This document shows positions 44,949 to 56,246 of a stretch of 64,000 nucleotides of DNA, piece after piece. The translations under genes were made by a program, and so were the position numbers. The DNA lies in NCBI GenBank assembly GCA_949130495.1, contig OX422211.1, positions 443,494,219 to 443,558,218 on the forward strand, read 5' to 3'. Each line of letters starts with the position of its first letter. Positions within the stretch are counted from its first letter, which is position 1. The stretch comes from Sambucus nigra. Lineage: Eukaryota > Streptophyta > Magnoliopsida > Dipsacales > Adoxaceae. Below the pieces are notes generated by a model that was not told the DNA's origin, searched no databases, and worked only from the letters and a program-made list of their open reading frames with translations.

Positions 44949-47900
44949 ATGGCCTCCTACAGCCATACTTCCACACCTACCACCAGTGCGCCACCTGCCA
45001 TCTCTGGCGCCACCGTCGTCTCAAGCGCCGCTGTCCTGAACGCTGCTCGTCAGGAACAATTGCGTTTCTATCGCTGGGCCCCCATCTTCGGTGAAGGTGA
45101 TAAATTTTCTGAGGCATGCAAGACTTGCCATTTCTCATCCAAGTTTGACCCCTTACTATTGGGTGATGAGGAAATGGATTCATCGAAGTGGGGTTATCTT
45201 CTACCAGAGGGTACTCTGTGCTTTCGTCTGGATCGTGGTGACTTTCCCTATTCCCAAATTGATTTTGAAGCACCTAGGGGTTCACCAGCCCATTTCACTG
45301 CCTGGCACACACACATGAAGATCTCTCACGCTGCTGCTCTTACCAAGGTTGGGCTTTATCTAGCATACTGGTTTGGGGAGTTCACCCTCTCTAAGCACAA
45401 TGCGGCGCTACAAGTACTTGTTTCCAGATGGAATGTCATAACTCATACCTTTTTTACTGCGTGGGGGGAGTTCACCGTTACACTGGAGGACGTCTTTGAA
45501 CTCCTTGGGTTTGAGCCCATGGGTGAGTTCACCTACCACGATGAGGCTCTGGATGTCGAAGAGGCTGCTGATCGAGTTGAGCTGGATCGAATCTACTGCA
45601 GTTGCATCGGTTCCTCGAACAAAGCTATATTTACCCCCCTCATCAGCTATTTTTTCGAAGCTCCGACACCGAAGGACGTCAATGCTGTAACGGGCCGAGG
45701 TAGAGGTACATCCTTGGAACTACCAACCTACATACTTGTGCTGCTCTCACGCTTCTTCCTTACTGGGAAACCCAACGATCAGCCCAGGAGGGATCTCATA
45801 AATATTTCAATTCATTTGGCCAGAGGTTTCAACATTCCTTTGGCTGCCACTGCCTTGGGGTCGCTCTACACCTAGTTGGATCGGACACACATCGATATGG
45901 CACGATCAATGGGTCATTACAACTTGGCAAATTTTGCCAACACCATCATTTTGACGGGCTTCCTCTATACCCGCTTTCCTGCTATTGCTGCTAAGTCCAT
46001 TTCTCTGCCTGTGAGCCAAGGTATCAAGCCCCCACGCCTCTTATGTTTTCACAAAAAGCAAAGTCGAAAGGAGATAATTGAAGTTTTTGACCTTATAGAC
46101 TCCTTTATGATGAGGCCATATAGTGAGCCTATATTTACCCATAGTTGGGATTTCTTCCCTTTTATGGCCACAACGTTCAAGTTCATCCCAGTTGTAGAAG
46201 ATCCCTCGCAAGCCGTGGTGCTTCTTTTTACCTCGGGGTTTCTCCTTCGTACACTGAATGGGGATATACCTCAGAACCCTACAACCCTGACAGATGGAGC
46301 ATGCAGTTCGGGTTCGATCAGGGGGGCCCTCAACCTGTGTTTCAACACAACCACCCAAGGGCCATTTTTGCCGAAGCCTGCACCCTCTATACTGCAGTCG
46401 CGATGCTTGGTGTGACGTCCACCATCGACGATCGTGTCACCCTTCCTAGTGCCACTAGGAAAGGTGACGTATCCACATCTTTTGCCACCAAGTTCCATTT
46501 AGGGAAGTTGGACATGATTCGTGAGTACATTCAGTCCCCTCCTTAATATCCCCCGGTCCTTTTTTTTTCTTCTACTGAACTAGGTCTTAAAGGGAACTCT
46601 GTGCTTGGGGTTGAATTTCCCTTGAGTACAACAATTAAAGAGTCTCCCCAAGAGCTACCTCCTTATTGTCCAATGATTCCTACAGCCACCCCAAAGTCCA
46701 AGGCCGCGGTAACCCCTAAACAAGCTGCCCCTTCGGCCAAAGCTGTAACAGGCAAAGGACCTTCTCAGCCACCTGCCAAAAAAACTGAGAAGTCCAAGTC
46801 CTCAAAGTCTAAGCCTCAGGCTCAAACACAAACTCCTTTGGATGCATTTCCCATTGCCTATGTTCCCCCTCCCATGTCTCCGGAGATGGCTGAAGAGCTA
46901 AGGAAACAGGTGCAAGCTAAGGTCGACAGGATACATGTTGAGTTTCAACGGCGCGCTGTCGTTGTTCCTCCTTCAACTGCTTTTACCACGATTGTGTTTT
47001 ATCCCAGTGAGCCACCGATAAAAAGGATAATAAGGTCGAGGGTACTTAAAAGTGGTGGTGCAACGAGCTCAAGGAGAAAAACTCTGGGAACCAAGCCCCA
47101 GAAGAGACAGATGCTTGAGAAACCTCTATCCCCAGCTCTTTCTTTTGATGCCTCCTCGCCACCTTCACCGGTGGTTATACCTTCTCGTTCTCCCTCTGGA
47201 TATGAGGTATTTTTTTCATTCTTCATTTCTTATTTCCCTTCTCTTAAAGTGTGGTGCATCTGCTCATTTCTTAACAAGAAAATGCTTTGGTGCAGGGAGT
47301 TGGAGAAGAAAGGCCTAATCCTCCCAGTCCCCCTATAAGTCGCTTCGTGGGGGGGCATTGCGGTATCTCTCAAGATGATACCACTCCTCCTCGTTCCCCC
47401 ATGACAGGCCTTACCTACTCATAGAGATTGTCCTCCCAACGGGCCAAAGAAACTTCTACGAGGGCTATCGCCGTTGAGTCTGCTGAACTGCCTAATCAAC
47501 CAGGGGGAACCACTACAGCCTCCTCTGAGTTACCATCGGAGTATAAGGTCCCTCTGCCCCTCATTGTGGTCGAGGAAAGTGCCCCGCAGGTAAATTTCTT
47601 GCCAAGTCTTACATCTGTTATTTGTCCCATTGTTATGTTTATCATTTCTAATATGTTGGGACGTCTTTGGTGGAAGTGGCATCACTGATAGCTAGCATTA
47701 TCCTTCCTCCTACATTGTCAGGGCCCCTTACTGCAGTCCCTCTTTTTAGTTCCATAACGGGGGTAAGTAACGCTTAGATGTACTTCTTTCTTTTTGAGTA
47801 TCAATTTTTCATTCCTAATACTTAGCTTTGTTACTGCAGTTTTCCCCAAGTCTCTCTCCGCCCTTCGCCCTTAGTGGCCTTCTGCCCTCCAAGGCCACGG

Positions 47901-49061
47901 TTGATGCTATTACTCTCGTTGGGGCATCTCTTGAAGATCCAACGTCTTCTTCCGATGATGCACCCATGTTGGATCTTATATTGGCGAGGGAAGTTTGCCT
48001 ACCATTGAAGCTTCTCCAGCCAAGAGCCCCGTTGAAGCTATTGAGGCAATGAGCTCGCCTCCAACGACTTCTTCTATGAGGGCCCCCGTGGTGACTCCTG
48101 TTCTCGCTCATACTACTGCTGAGGTACTTCACAAATCTCTCTATATGTTTCTCAGTTTCTTGAACATCACCTGTGTTTGTGACTTAATAATGGAAACACT
48201 TATTGTATAAACTCCACCTATATCGGTGACTTAATAACGAAAATGCTTGTTAAGGTTTTTCATAATCTCCACCTATATCGGTGACTTAACAACAAAAACA
48301 CTTGTTAAGATTTTTCATAATCTCCACCTATATCGGTGACTTAAAACTAAAACACTTGTTAAGATTTTCCATAATCTCCACCTATATCGGTGACTTAAAA
48401 ACGAAAACGCTTGTTAAGATTTTTCATAATCTCCACCTATATCGGTGACTTAACAACATAAACACTTGTTAAGATTTTTCATAATCTCTACCTATATCGG
48501 TGACTTAACAACGAAAATACTTGTTAAGATTTTTTATAATCTCCACCTATATCGGTGACTTAACAACGAAAACGCTTGTTAAGAGTTTTCATAATCTCCA
48601 CCTATATCGGTGACTTAACAACAAAAATACTTGTTAAGATTTTTCATAATCTCTTTATTTCCTCCAACTGTTTTCAGGTGGCTCAGGAGGATTCTCCACC
48701 AGTTCCATCGCCTGTTGGCTCGCCCCATCGGGAACCTATTGTCTCGGAAGATTCCAGCCATAATGACCAAGGTTCCACGATCGGTGCCGCTGCTTATAGT
48801 GAATCTAGGTGCGAGCTTCCTCTGCCCGAACTGGATCCTAACGCCTTCTGCCTGATGGTGCTCCAACGTTCCCATCAAATGCCTGCCCACCACTATCTGG
48901 TCATTGAGAAACTTGTGATCCATCATCCTGAAATGTTCATGGTGGATTGCCTTCGTTTAAACATCTCAGTTATGAGCTACAAGCTTCAGGGTATGGCCAC
49001 CGTTGTTGCTGAAATTGCTAATACCCTAACTGCTAGCATTACCAGGCCCCTCCTTAACTAA
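44949..49061 (+). pseudogene. plant mobile domain (PMD)-like gene in antisense to the Tat element, multi-exon, broken
   Basis: ATG at 44949 (MASYSHTSTPTTSAPPAISG). Residues 30-490 resemble the plant mobile domain (aminotransferase-like PMD, PF10536): WGEFTVTLEDVFELLGFEPM, RGRGTSLELPTYILVLLSRF and YNPDRWSMQFGFDQ. Apparent exons: 44949-46520 (donor ATTC|GTGAGT), 46584-47206 (donor GAG|GTATTT, Lys/Ser/Pro-rich), 47296-47589, and a last exon about 48678-49061. Lesions: in-frame TAG at 45873, a frameshift near 46200, TAG at 47422. PMD proteins (MAIN/MAIL1 type) act in nuclear silencing and occur inside transposons, but the role in retroelements is unknown. It may still be spliced or transcribed. 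Transcription converges with integrase near 49.5-49.8 kb. Confidence 0.75.
48196..48655. repeat. 55-bp minisatellite in a PMD-gene intron, about 8 copies
   Basis: The phrase CACCTATATCGGTGACTTAA recurs at 48215, 48270, 48325, 48379, 48434, 48489, 48544 and 48599. The period is 55 (once 54). Units also contain CTTGTTAAGATTTTTCATAA. It lies between the GT near 48124 and the acceptor TTTTCAG at 48677. Confidence 0.95.
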
Positions 49062-49740
49062 TTTCTTAATTTTTTGAGAGAGCTGGGTCGCGATGGATTC
49101 CGTTTTGATTGGCTCATCGCGCATTTGAAGACCTTTAAGAGCCAATGATTGGACAACCAGAGGGAACTCTTACAAAAACATCAGGAGGACCAGCGGGCCG
49201 AGGAAGCTAAGCTGGTCGAGCTAGCACCTCTTCTGGAAACCATTGACAAAGAGGCGGGGGACCTCGAGGAAGCTCTACGCACAGCTAAGTCGAAATAAGA
49301 GAAACTCCTCATCAAGCGCACCCAACCGCAAACGAGACTGGAGGTTTATATGAATGCCCAACAGTCTTGTCAAGCAGCTTCTTCGGGCCTCCCTGGATAT
49401 TTCTTCTCTTCCCCAGACCTATGGCTTCTACTAGGCCCATGAGTTTTTGTATATATTTCTCTTTTATTCTTCTTCTCATGTAATTCTTGGGCAATAGCTC
49501 CCAATTTTGTAATGCCCCAAAGCTTATGAATGAAGAAAGATATCAATTTTCTCATGCCATTTCTTTGTGTTACAACTGTTTGCATGGATTGTGAAGTGTG
49601 AAGTTATGTAATTCTTTCGTCTCTGCTTGAGTAATAATAAAAAGAATTTATATACTCATCATAAGAAGAACTTGTATATTCATAATTAGCAAGATACATC
49701 AGTGGCCCAAACATAATTGCTTACACATGATAAACCTTCA
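49062..49740 (+). other. tail of the PMD gene and convergent 3' region
   Basis: The plus strand first reads LRELGRDGFRFDWLIAHLKT then a coiled-coil-like EEAKLVELAPLLETIDKEAG broken by stops, possibly a former PMD C-terminus. TTATGAATGAAGAAAG near 49525 could serve as poly(A) signal. No minus-strand domain is seen until about 49800. Confidence 0.5.
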
Positions 49741-50784
49741 ACCATTTATTGTTGATTATAATTGGTTTGTCTTCTTCCATCTCAGAAATTAAGCAATAAC
49801 CTGAGTCATGAGCTTCCTTCACTATGAAAGGTCCTTCCCAATTTGCTGCAAACTTGGGTAGATGAAGCCCCCTGATTTTAATACGGGGTCTCCCTCTATG
49901 AACCTCCTTGGTCTCACTAAGTTATCATACGCCCTGGAGAGTTTCTTCGTATACATTTAAAAGTGTTGTATTGCATTATCTCTATGTTCGTCCAACGCTT
50001 CCAACTGCACATGTCTATTCTGGGGGAGCATGCTACTTCGTAAAGCATATGGAGTAGAGGGGACTTCTAACTCTAATGGGAAAATGGCCTCGGCCTCATA
50101 GATAAGGGAGAACGACGTATACCCTGTGGGTTTCCTCTTAGTTGTTCGATAGGCCCATAAAATGGCTGGTATCTTATCATCACATGATCCTGGGAAATCC
50201 TTCATCATTTTAGCCAAGATATTGACCAAGGTTTTGTTAGTCACCTCGGCTTGACTGTTTCCCTTTGGGTATGCTACTATCGAAGTGTAATGGACAATGG
50301 AGTATTTGTCTATAAGCATCGTTACTTCTGAATTGACAAAATGGGTCCCATTATCTGAAAGGATTACCTTTGGGATCCCAAAATGACAAATGATGTATTC
50401 TCTAATGAAGTTGCTCATTACTCTCACTGTCGCCCTTCTCAGTGGTATTGCCTCAGCCCACTTTGTGAAGCACTTCGTTACTACTAGTATCCATATTTTC
50501 CCCCTCAAAGAAGGGTGTATTGCCCCTACCAGGTCAAACGCCCAAGTGTGGAAAGGGTAATACATTGCCAGGGAGTGCAGATCCACTGACGAGGCATGGA
50601 TCATATTTTCATGAAGTTGGCAAGCCTTGCACTTTCGAACGAACTTAGCTGAATCTTTCTCCATTGTTGGCCAATAGTATCCCAGAGTCATCAACTGGTC
50701 ATATAACTTGGCCCCTCCTATGTGAGCTGGATCGTGTGCCTGTTTAAAGACCTCCACTGCCTCTTCTCTCGTGATATAACACAA
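49740..50784 (-). pseudogene. Tat element integrase
   Basis: HHCC zinc region: AHDPAHIGGAKLYDQLMTLG and CKACQLH. Catalytic triad visible: D in WAFDLVGAI, D in ILSDNGTHFVN and E in GNSQAEVTNKTL. The downstream GYTSFSLIYEAEAIFPLELE motif is typical of gypsy integrases. A stop at 49957 truncates it before a YDNLVRPRRFIEGDPVL-like C-terminus on the same strand. The core is well conserved. Confidence 0.9.
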
Positions 50785-51054
50785 AGGCCTGTTGAAGTAT
50801 CCCTTTCGATAAAGCTGCCCCTCCCGAACGTAGAATCTCAGGGCCCTTCACTGAAGTCCCATCGCATCAATTTTCTCCGTCGGGATAACTCCATCTTTTA
50901 TGAAATCAATATAGGGTTGTCTTTAGTGAGGTTGAGCCTCCACAAAGTGACATTCAGCCGCTTCGAAGAATAACTGGCATTTGTCACACTTCCGTTGTAG
51001 CTCTGCCGCATCCTGTTTCATCTTAGGCAAAAAATACCCTTCCCTTTGCATTCT

Positions 51055-51930
51055 TCAGTAGAGGGGTATCTCAGTTATTTCGCAGTGTGCTTCACATGTT
51101 TTTTTCAATCTTTGCTCTACCACTTCTGGATCGATGCACCTCGAAAACCATCCTTCTACGTTTCTGAAGTAGAGGTTTCCCTGGTTTGTAAAGTACTGGG
51201 CCAATTCTCTAAGCCCCATCGTTCCTTCACTAGCCTCTAGTTGCCTCTTAATCTCTCCCCTCCAGTCCCCATCCTCTTCTATTGGTAGAATTGACTGCAT
51301 CATCGAAGGAGCTTTTCTTCGTTGGATCACGACGATAGTTGTATCGCTCCTCATGACCATTTTCTGAGCAATAGTGGCATAGGCGTCTGGATGACGATTC
51401 ATCGTTCTGGGCTGTCTCTTGATCTTGATCTGATGGAACTGGCAGAGGAGACTTTGGATGATTGTTCTATATTGTGCCAGGCTCATATGTTTCAACGCAT
51501 ACTCTCCATTCACTTGCTGAACCACCAAGTTTGAATCCCCCTTGATGCAAAGTGAACGGATCCCCCTTCGAAGAGCCTCTAGCAATCCCAACACCAATGC
51601 TTCATATTCTGCCTCATTATTAGAACAAGGGAAATCCAACTTGTAGGAAAGGCAAATATCCTCTGCTCCTTTTGAAAGAATAACCCCTGCTCCTCCTTTC
51701 TTTTTTTCTGAAGACCCATCGAATTGCATTGTCCATTCCTCCTCCGTTGCATCTAGGTGATTGGCCTGCAAGTCATCTCCTGGGATACTTTCCTTGGGTG
51801 GCTCAAACGTTCCCGAAAGGAAAATAGCCAACAGATCAGCGTATGCCTGGCTTTTGATTGCACGAGTAACCACGTACTTTAAGTCATATTCAGATAGGAT
51901 GAGGAACCACCTAGCTGCCCTACCAATCAA
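51055..51930 (-). pseudogene. Tat element archaeal-type RNase H (aRNH)
   Basis: Contains WTMQFDGSSEKKKGGAGVIL, CSNNEAEYEALVLGLLEAL and IKGDSNLVVQQVNGEYALK, the aRNH catalytic signature D..E..D of the Tat lineage. It follows a Tat connection segment (RWFLILSEYDLKYV). No interruption within the domain. Confidence 0.9.
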
Positions 51931-51989
51931 AATCGTTCTTTCTAGAAAATACTTAGTAGGATCACATCTAGTTAGACAACATATAATGC

Positions 51990-52430
51990 CTAAGTTTTTG
52001 CGCTACAAAGACTAAGGGCTAAACAATGCCTTTCTAAGCTACTATATCTAACTTCTGGTCCATGGATGATCCTGCTGAGGTAGTATACTGGCCGTTCTTG
52101 CCCGTCGATCTCCTGTGCCAGAAAAGCTCCCACGGACCTCATGGTGGATGTGAGGTACAGTTGCAACGGTATTCCTGCCTTTGGGGGAACCATTATCTAT
52201 AGTGAAACGAGCAGTTTCTTCAGCCCGTTGAGAGACTCCTGGTGAACCTCCTCCCACTTGAACTCCATGTTCTTTCACAGTAGCTGCATCAACGGATGTG
52301 TTATCTCGGCTAACCCAGGCACAAATCTCATGAGGTAGGAGACTTTACTGAGGAAACTCTTCAGCTCCTTTGCCGTTCTTGGGCATGGCATTTCCAAAAT
52401 CGCCCGCTATTTATCTCGTCCATCTGCACC
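51990..52430 (-). pseudogene. Tat element retroviral-type RNase H remnant (gRNH)
   Basis: The minus strand reads PLQLYLTSTMRSVGAFLAQE and VYYLSRIIHGPEVRYSSLE, the degenerate first RNase H typical after gypsy RT. Frame breaks separate it from RT (near 52430) and from aRNH. Confidence 0.8.
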
Positions 52431-52435
52431 CCTTG

Positions 52436-53380
52436 TCAATCGACCACAAAGCCTAGAAATTTCCCACTTGTCACTCCAAAAACACACTTCAGTGGTTTCA
52501 TCTTAAATTTATACTTCCTGCAACGGGATAATACTTTCCTCAAATTGCTCAGATGGGACTCCTCAATCCTCGATTTAATGACCAAATCATCCACGTAAAA
52601 TTCAACAAATTTATGAAAGAAATCATGAAAAATGGCCATCATTGTTCTTTGGTAAGTCGCCCCAGTGTTCTTGAGTCCAAATGGCATCACTTTGTACATG
52701 AAATTGCCCAACGGGGTTCTGAATGCTGTTTTCTCTGCATTCATGGGGTCCATCTTGATCTGGTTGTACCCTATATACCCATCTATGAAGCTATACATCT
52801 CATGACCAGCCGTTGCGTCTATCAGGCTATCGATGGAGGGCAAAGGGAACTCATCTTTGGGATAAGCTCTATTCAAATCTCTGAAGTCCACGCAGATCCT
52901 TATTTGGTTTTTATCTTTCTTCCCCACTGGGACGATGCTAGATAGCCAGAGTGGGTGCTGTATCGGTGTGATGAACCCTGATGTTAGTAATCGTTGGACC
53001 TCCTCCTTGATCTTCAAATCTATCTCAGGATTGTACGTTCTCGTCGCTTGTTTCACTAGAATGAGTGAAGGCATGACGTTCAACTTGTGGTAGCTTACTT
53101 CCTCATCCATCCCTTCCATCTCTGTGTATTTCCACGCGAAGACATCTATAAACTCCCGAATCAACCCAACCAAGGCCTCTCGTTTCTCCTTACTGAGATC
53201 CTTCGAGATAAATATGGGCCTCGGATCCTCTCTTTCCTTCGTCAGGTTCAATTGATCCAACTCTTGTGCCTGGGGCTTCAGCTGATTTGCCATGAAATCT
53301 GGTTCCTCGACGATGTCCTCCACAAATTCCTGTATGCTGGAATTGTCTATCACCATACACTGTCCCCGTTGGTCCACCAT
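52436..53380 (-). pseudogene. Tat element reverse transcriptase
   Basis: RT domains in order: VQRLLTSGFITPIQHPLWLS, RICVDFRDLNRAYPKDEFPL, YSFIDGYIGYNQIKMDP, MPFGLKNTGATYQRTM and the catalytic YVDDLVIKS, then LKCVFGVTSGKFLGFVV. The domain itself is uninterrupted; frames change on both sides. Confidence 0.92.
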
Positions 53381-54420
53381 AAAGCATTCATATACCGGGT
53401 CAACCTCATCATCAGCTTCCTCGGTCGCCCGCTCACACCGTTATAATCGATACACCACATTTCCTTCCTCGGTAACGACCTTCTTGCATTGTCTGCTGGT
53501 AGTGGTAACTGCCTTCCTCTTCTTCTCTCTAAAGCCTCGACCACTCTTTCTCCTGAGAATCGGCTTAACACGCTTTGCCATTGGACCTCATGCTCCATTG
53601 GGTCCATTCTGGGCCTCATTCTGTCTTTGAGCTGCCTCGAGATGCCTTGGGGCCGAGGGACCACCTGGTGAGCTTCTTCGGTTATTTCCCTTGTGCTACT
53701 CACAAAATCCTTATTTTGCTCATTTAAGGGCCCCATCCTTTCTCTGATCGAGGGAACCCATGATCCCTCCATTCTTATTGTTAGGACCTGGACATCTTCC
53801 TCTAACTCTGTGTAAAATGCTGCGTCCACCAAGTTAGCCTCCTCAACAACGAAGGGCCTCTTTGTATCCCTAATGGTCACCTCTGTTCCCTTGACATTCT
53901 CTTTGGCACATTAGTGGTACGTAGAAGGAACTAACCCTTGGTTGTGCATCCACACCCTTCCTATTAGCAGATGAAAGGAAGTCGCACTCTCTATTACGTG
54001 GAACTTGATGCGGGAACTCAGATTTCCCATTATAATCCCAACATTAACATATCCAATGGATTTGGAAGATTGATTATCATACCCCGAAATTACCAAAGTC
54101 ATGGGGACCAACCTTTCTTCTGGAATATTGGCTGCATGGAAAGAGTTTATTGGCATGATATTGATGTAAGCTCCCCCATCCATAAGATTCCTTACGAAGC
54201 TAACCCCTTTGACACTGGCAGTCACATACAATGGCCTGTTGTGAGGGAACCTTACAACCCTATCTGCATCGCTGAAGGTTACCTCTGACAGAAACTTTCT
54301 CACCAACCTGGCCATGGGTCCCTTCCATTTCAGCAAAGGGAATGCGTTCTTCCTCGCAATATCGAGTATTGCCTGGGTTATCTCCAACCTACTCTCCTTT
54401 GGTACCCCCACCTAGTCGAA
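53350..54420 (-). pseudogene. Tat element protease and linker
   Basis: 53911-54411 encodes RKNAFPLLKWKGPMARLVRK, then the protease active-site motif VRNLMDGGAYINIMPI (a DGG variant of D-T/S-G) and FHLLIGRVWMHNQGLVPSTY. A stop at 53911 separates it from the acidic linker 53350-53880 (for example ELEEDVQVLTIRMEGS) leading to RT. Confidence 0.82.
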
Positions 54421-56204
54421 GAACCAGGTGAACTTTGGAGATTTCAAAACTACACAGTACTCTAGAACTGGGTTTACTTCCTCAGCTTCAACGCCGTATA
54501 CCTCCTCCACATCCTTGGCGCTTGCTTCGTCGTAAGCCAATACTACATTAGCCATTCCCCTCGTACAATCTTCTAGATCCTCTTCGTACTCTTCCTACTT
54601 CTTCATTGAATCTCTTTCTCCTCTCTCCACCTCTTCATCATAGGCCACCACGAGATTGACCCCATGTGCAGGCAGTGGGTTGTTGTTGACGTTCTGTGGA
54701 GGGATTTGCAACGTCCCTGCCTTCACGTACTTGTCGATGATTGTTCTCAGTCTGAAATAACTCTCGATTGGATGCTGGATCCTTCGATGAACTTGGCAAT
54801 ACTTTAGATCCGCCTTTGTTGCCGCATCTGGTTCCCCAACGGGAATGTCTTTTGGTTTATAGATTGTTCCCCCTTAGACCATCGCGTTGTAACAGCTGAC
54901 AACTTCCTCCACTGTATAAGGCAATGGTGGTGGATCCTACCTGTCTCTTCCAAACTTCCTCTTATTGTCCTTATTTGGTGCCTTGCCCTTATCTCCCCCC
55001 TCGGTGTACCCTACCCGTGGGGGCAGAGACCTCCCCCCCGCGGGTTGTATCAGTGGCCTAAACATCATGGGCACCACCACCGGATTTGGTCGTACCACCA
55101 AGAAGATATTTCTTACAGCTTTCAAAAACGCCGAAAAAGTCCCCTCGCGCGTCTCATTGATAAGATGGCAGATGTACTTAGGAAGAAGCCCCTCAGCGAT
55201 GATCTACAATAACTTGGATTCTTTTGCGTCCTCCCTCTCGTCAAGGGATCTTTCCCTGAACCTTCGAACATAAGCCACCACTTCTTCCCAAGGTCTTTGC
55301 TTCTCTCTTTCCAGTTGAGTCAAAGTGAATTCATCTTCCGCCAGAAAGAACTTCTGGACGAACAAGACATGCATTTCCTCCCACGTAGAGACACTTTGGG
55401 GGGGGGGGGGGAGGGGGGCAAATGAGAGTACCAGGGTTATGCCTTATCGGTCAAGGATTTAGAAAACTCCCTCAACCTGAGCTTCTTATTGTTGCAATGC
55501 GCCCCTAAGTGTTTAATAAAGCGCTTAATATGCTCCTTCGGATTCCCCCCTTTCCATGTGTACTTTTCAAAAATAGGAGGAATATAGTCCTTTGGGTAGG
55601 GCTCATCGTTGTATTCCTGGGGATAAGGTGTTCGAAAATCATCATATACTGAAGCTACCTCGCCAGCAGATTGAGAGGAAGCTTGCATAAACTTTAGCAT
55701 CTCTTTCTGCATTTCTTTTCTCATTTCTTCCATGGGTGATGGTACTAGGACAACATCCAATGGCACCATGGGCTGGGTGCTCATTGCAGCTGGCATAAAC
55801 GTCACAGTAGGGTCCATTGAAACTCCTGAGGTTCCCACTACTGAATTCACAACAGAGGGTATGCTTGCTGGGACTGTTCCTGCTACACCTGCACCTGGTG
55901 GGGTCGTCGGGGCTACCCCTGGTGTTACGAAGGCATTGGCTTCCAATCCTCCCAGCATCGTTGAAGCTACCGAAGTTTGCAAAAACTCATAAAACTTACT
56001 CATAAGGAGCGCCACCTGAGTGGGTCCCAACCCCACGCTCGCGGAAGCTTGTGTCACCCCTGGAATGTTCGTCATCGCCTGAACTGGAGGTACCTCTATT
56101 CGAGGAGCCCCATCCCTTAGAGCCTCCAGTTCTCTCGCAGCTTGCTCTTCATTGTGTTGAATGTCATCAAAGTTGAGCCTTCGATTAGCATTATCTTGCG
56201 CCAT
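54421..56204 (-). pseudogene. Tat element gag
   Basis: Start MAQDNANRRLNFDDIQHNEE at 56204. Residues about 60-190 are Pro/Val/Ala-rich, then PPIFEKYTWKGGNPKEHIKR begins the gag core. The reading continues after a break with SVSTWEEMHVLFVQKFF, VAYVRRFRERSLD and LIQPAGGRSLPPRVGY. The main break is a G-run (C on the coding strand) at 55398-55417, so a length error there could be technical. Other stops occur at 55206, 54937 and 54874. It forms the particle coat. Confidence 0.82.
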
Positions 56205-56246
56205 ACTCCTTACTTAAAAGAATGCCTCCTCAGCAGAGCCGCCAAA

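Noticed and set aside
46601..47338. Independent Lys/Ser/Pro-rich gene
   Set aside because: Splice sites at 46520/46584 and 47206/47296 fit it as an internal exon of the PMD gene.
48196..48655. Possible CRISPR-like array because of regular spacing
   Set aside because: Units are contiguous 55-bp tandem repeats without unique spacers, in a plant retroelement intron.
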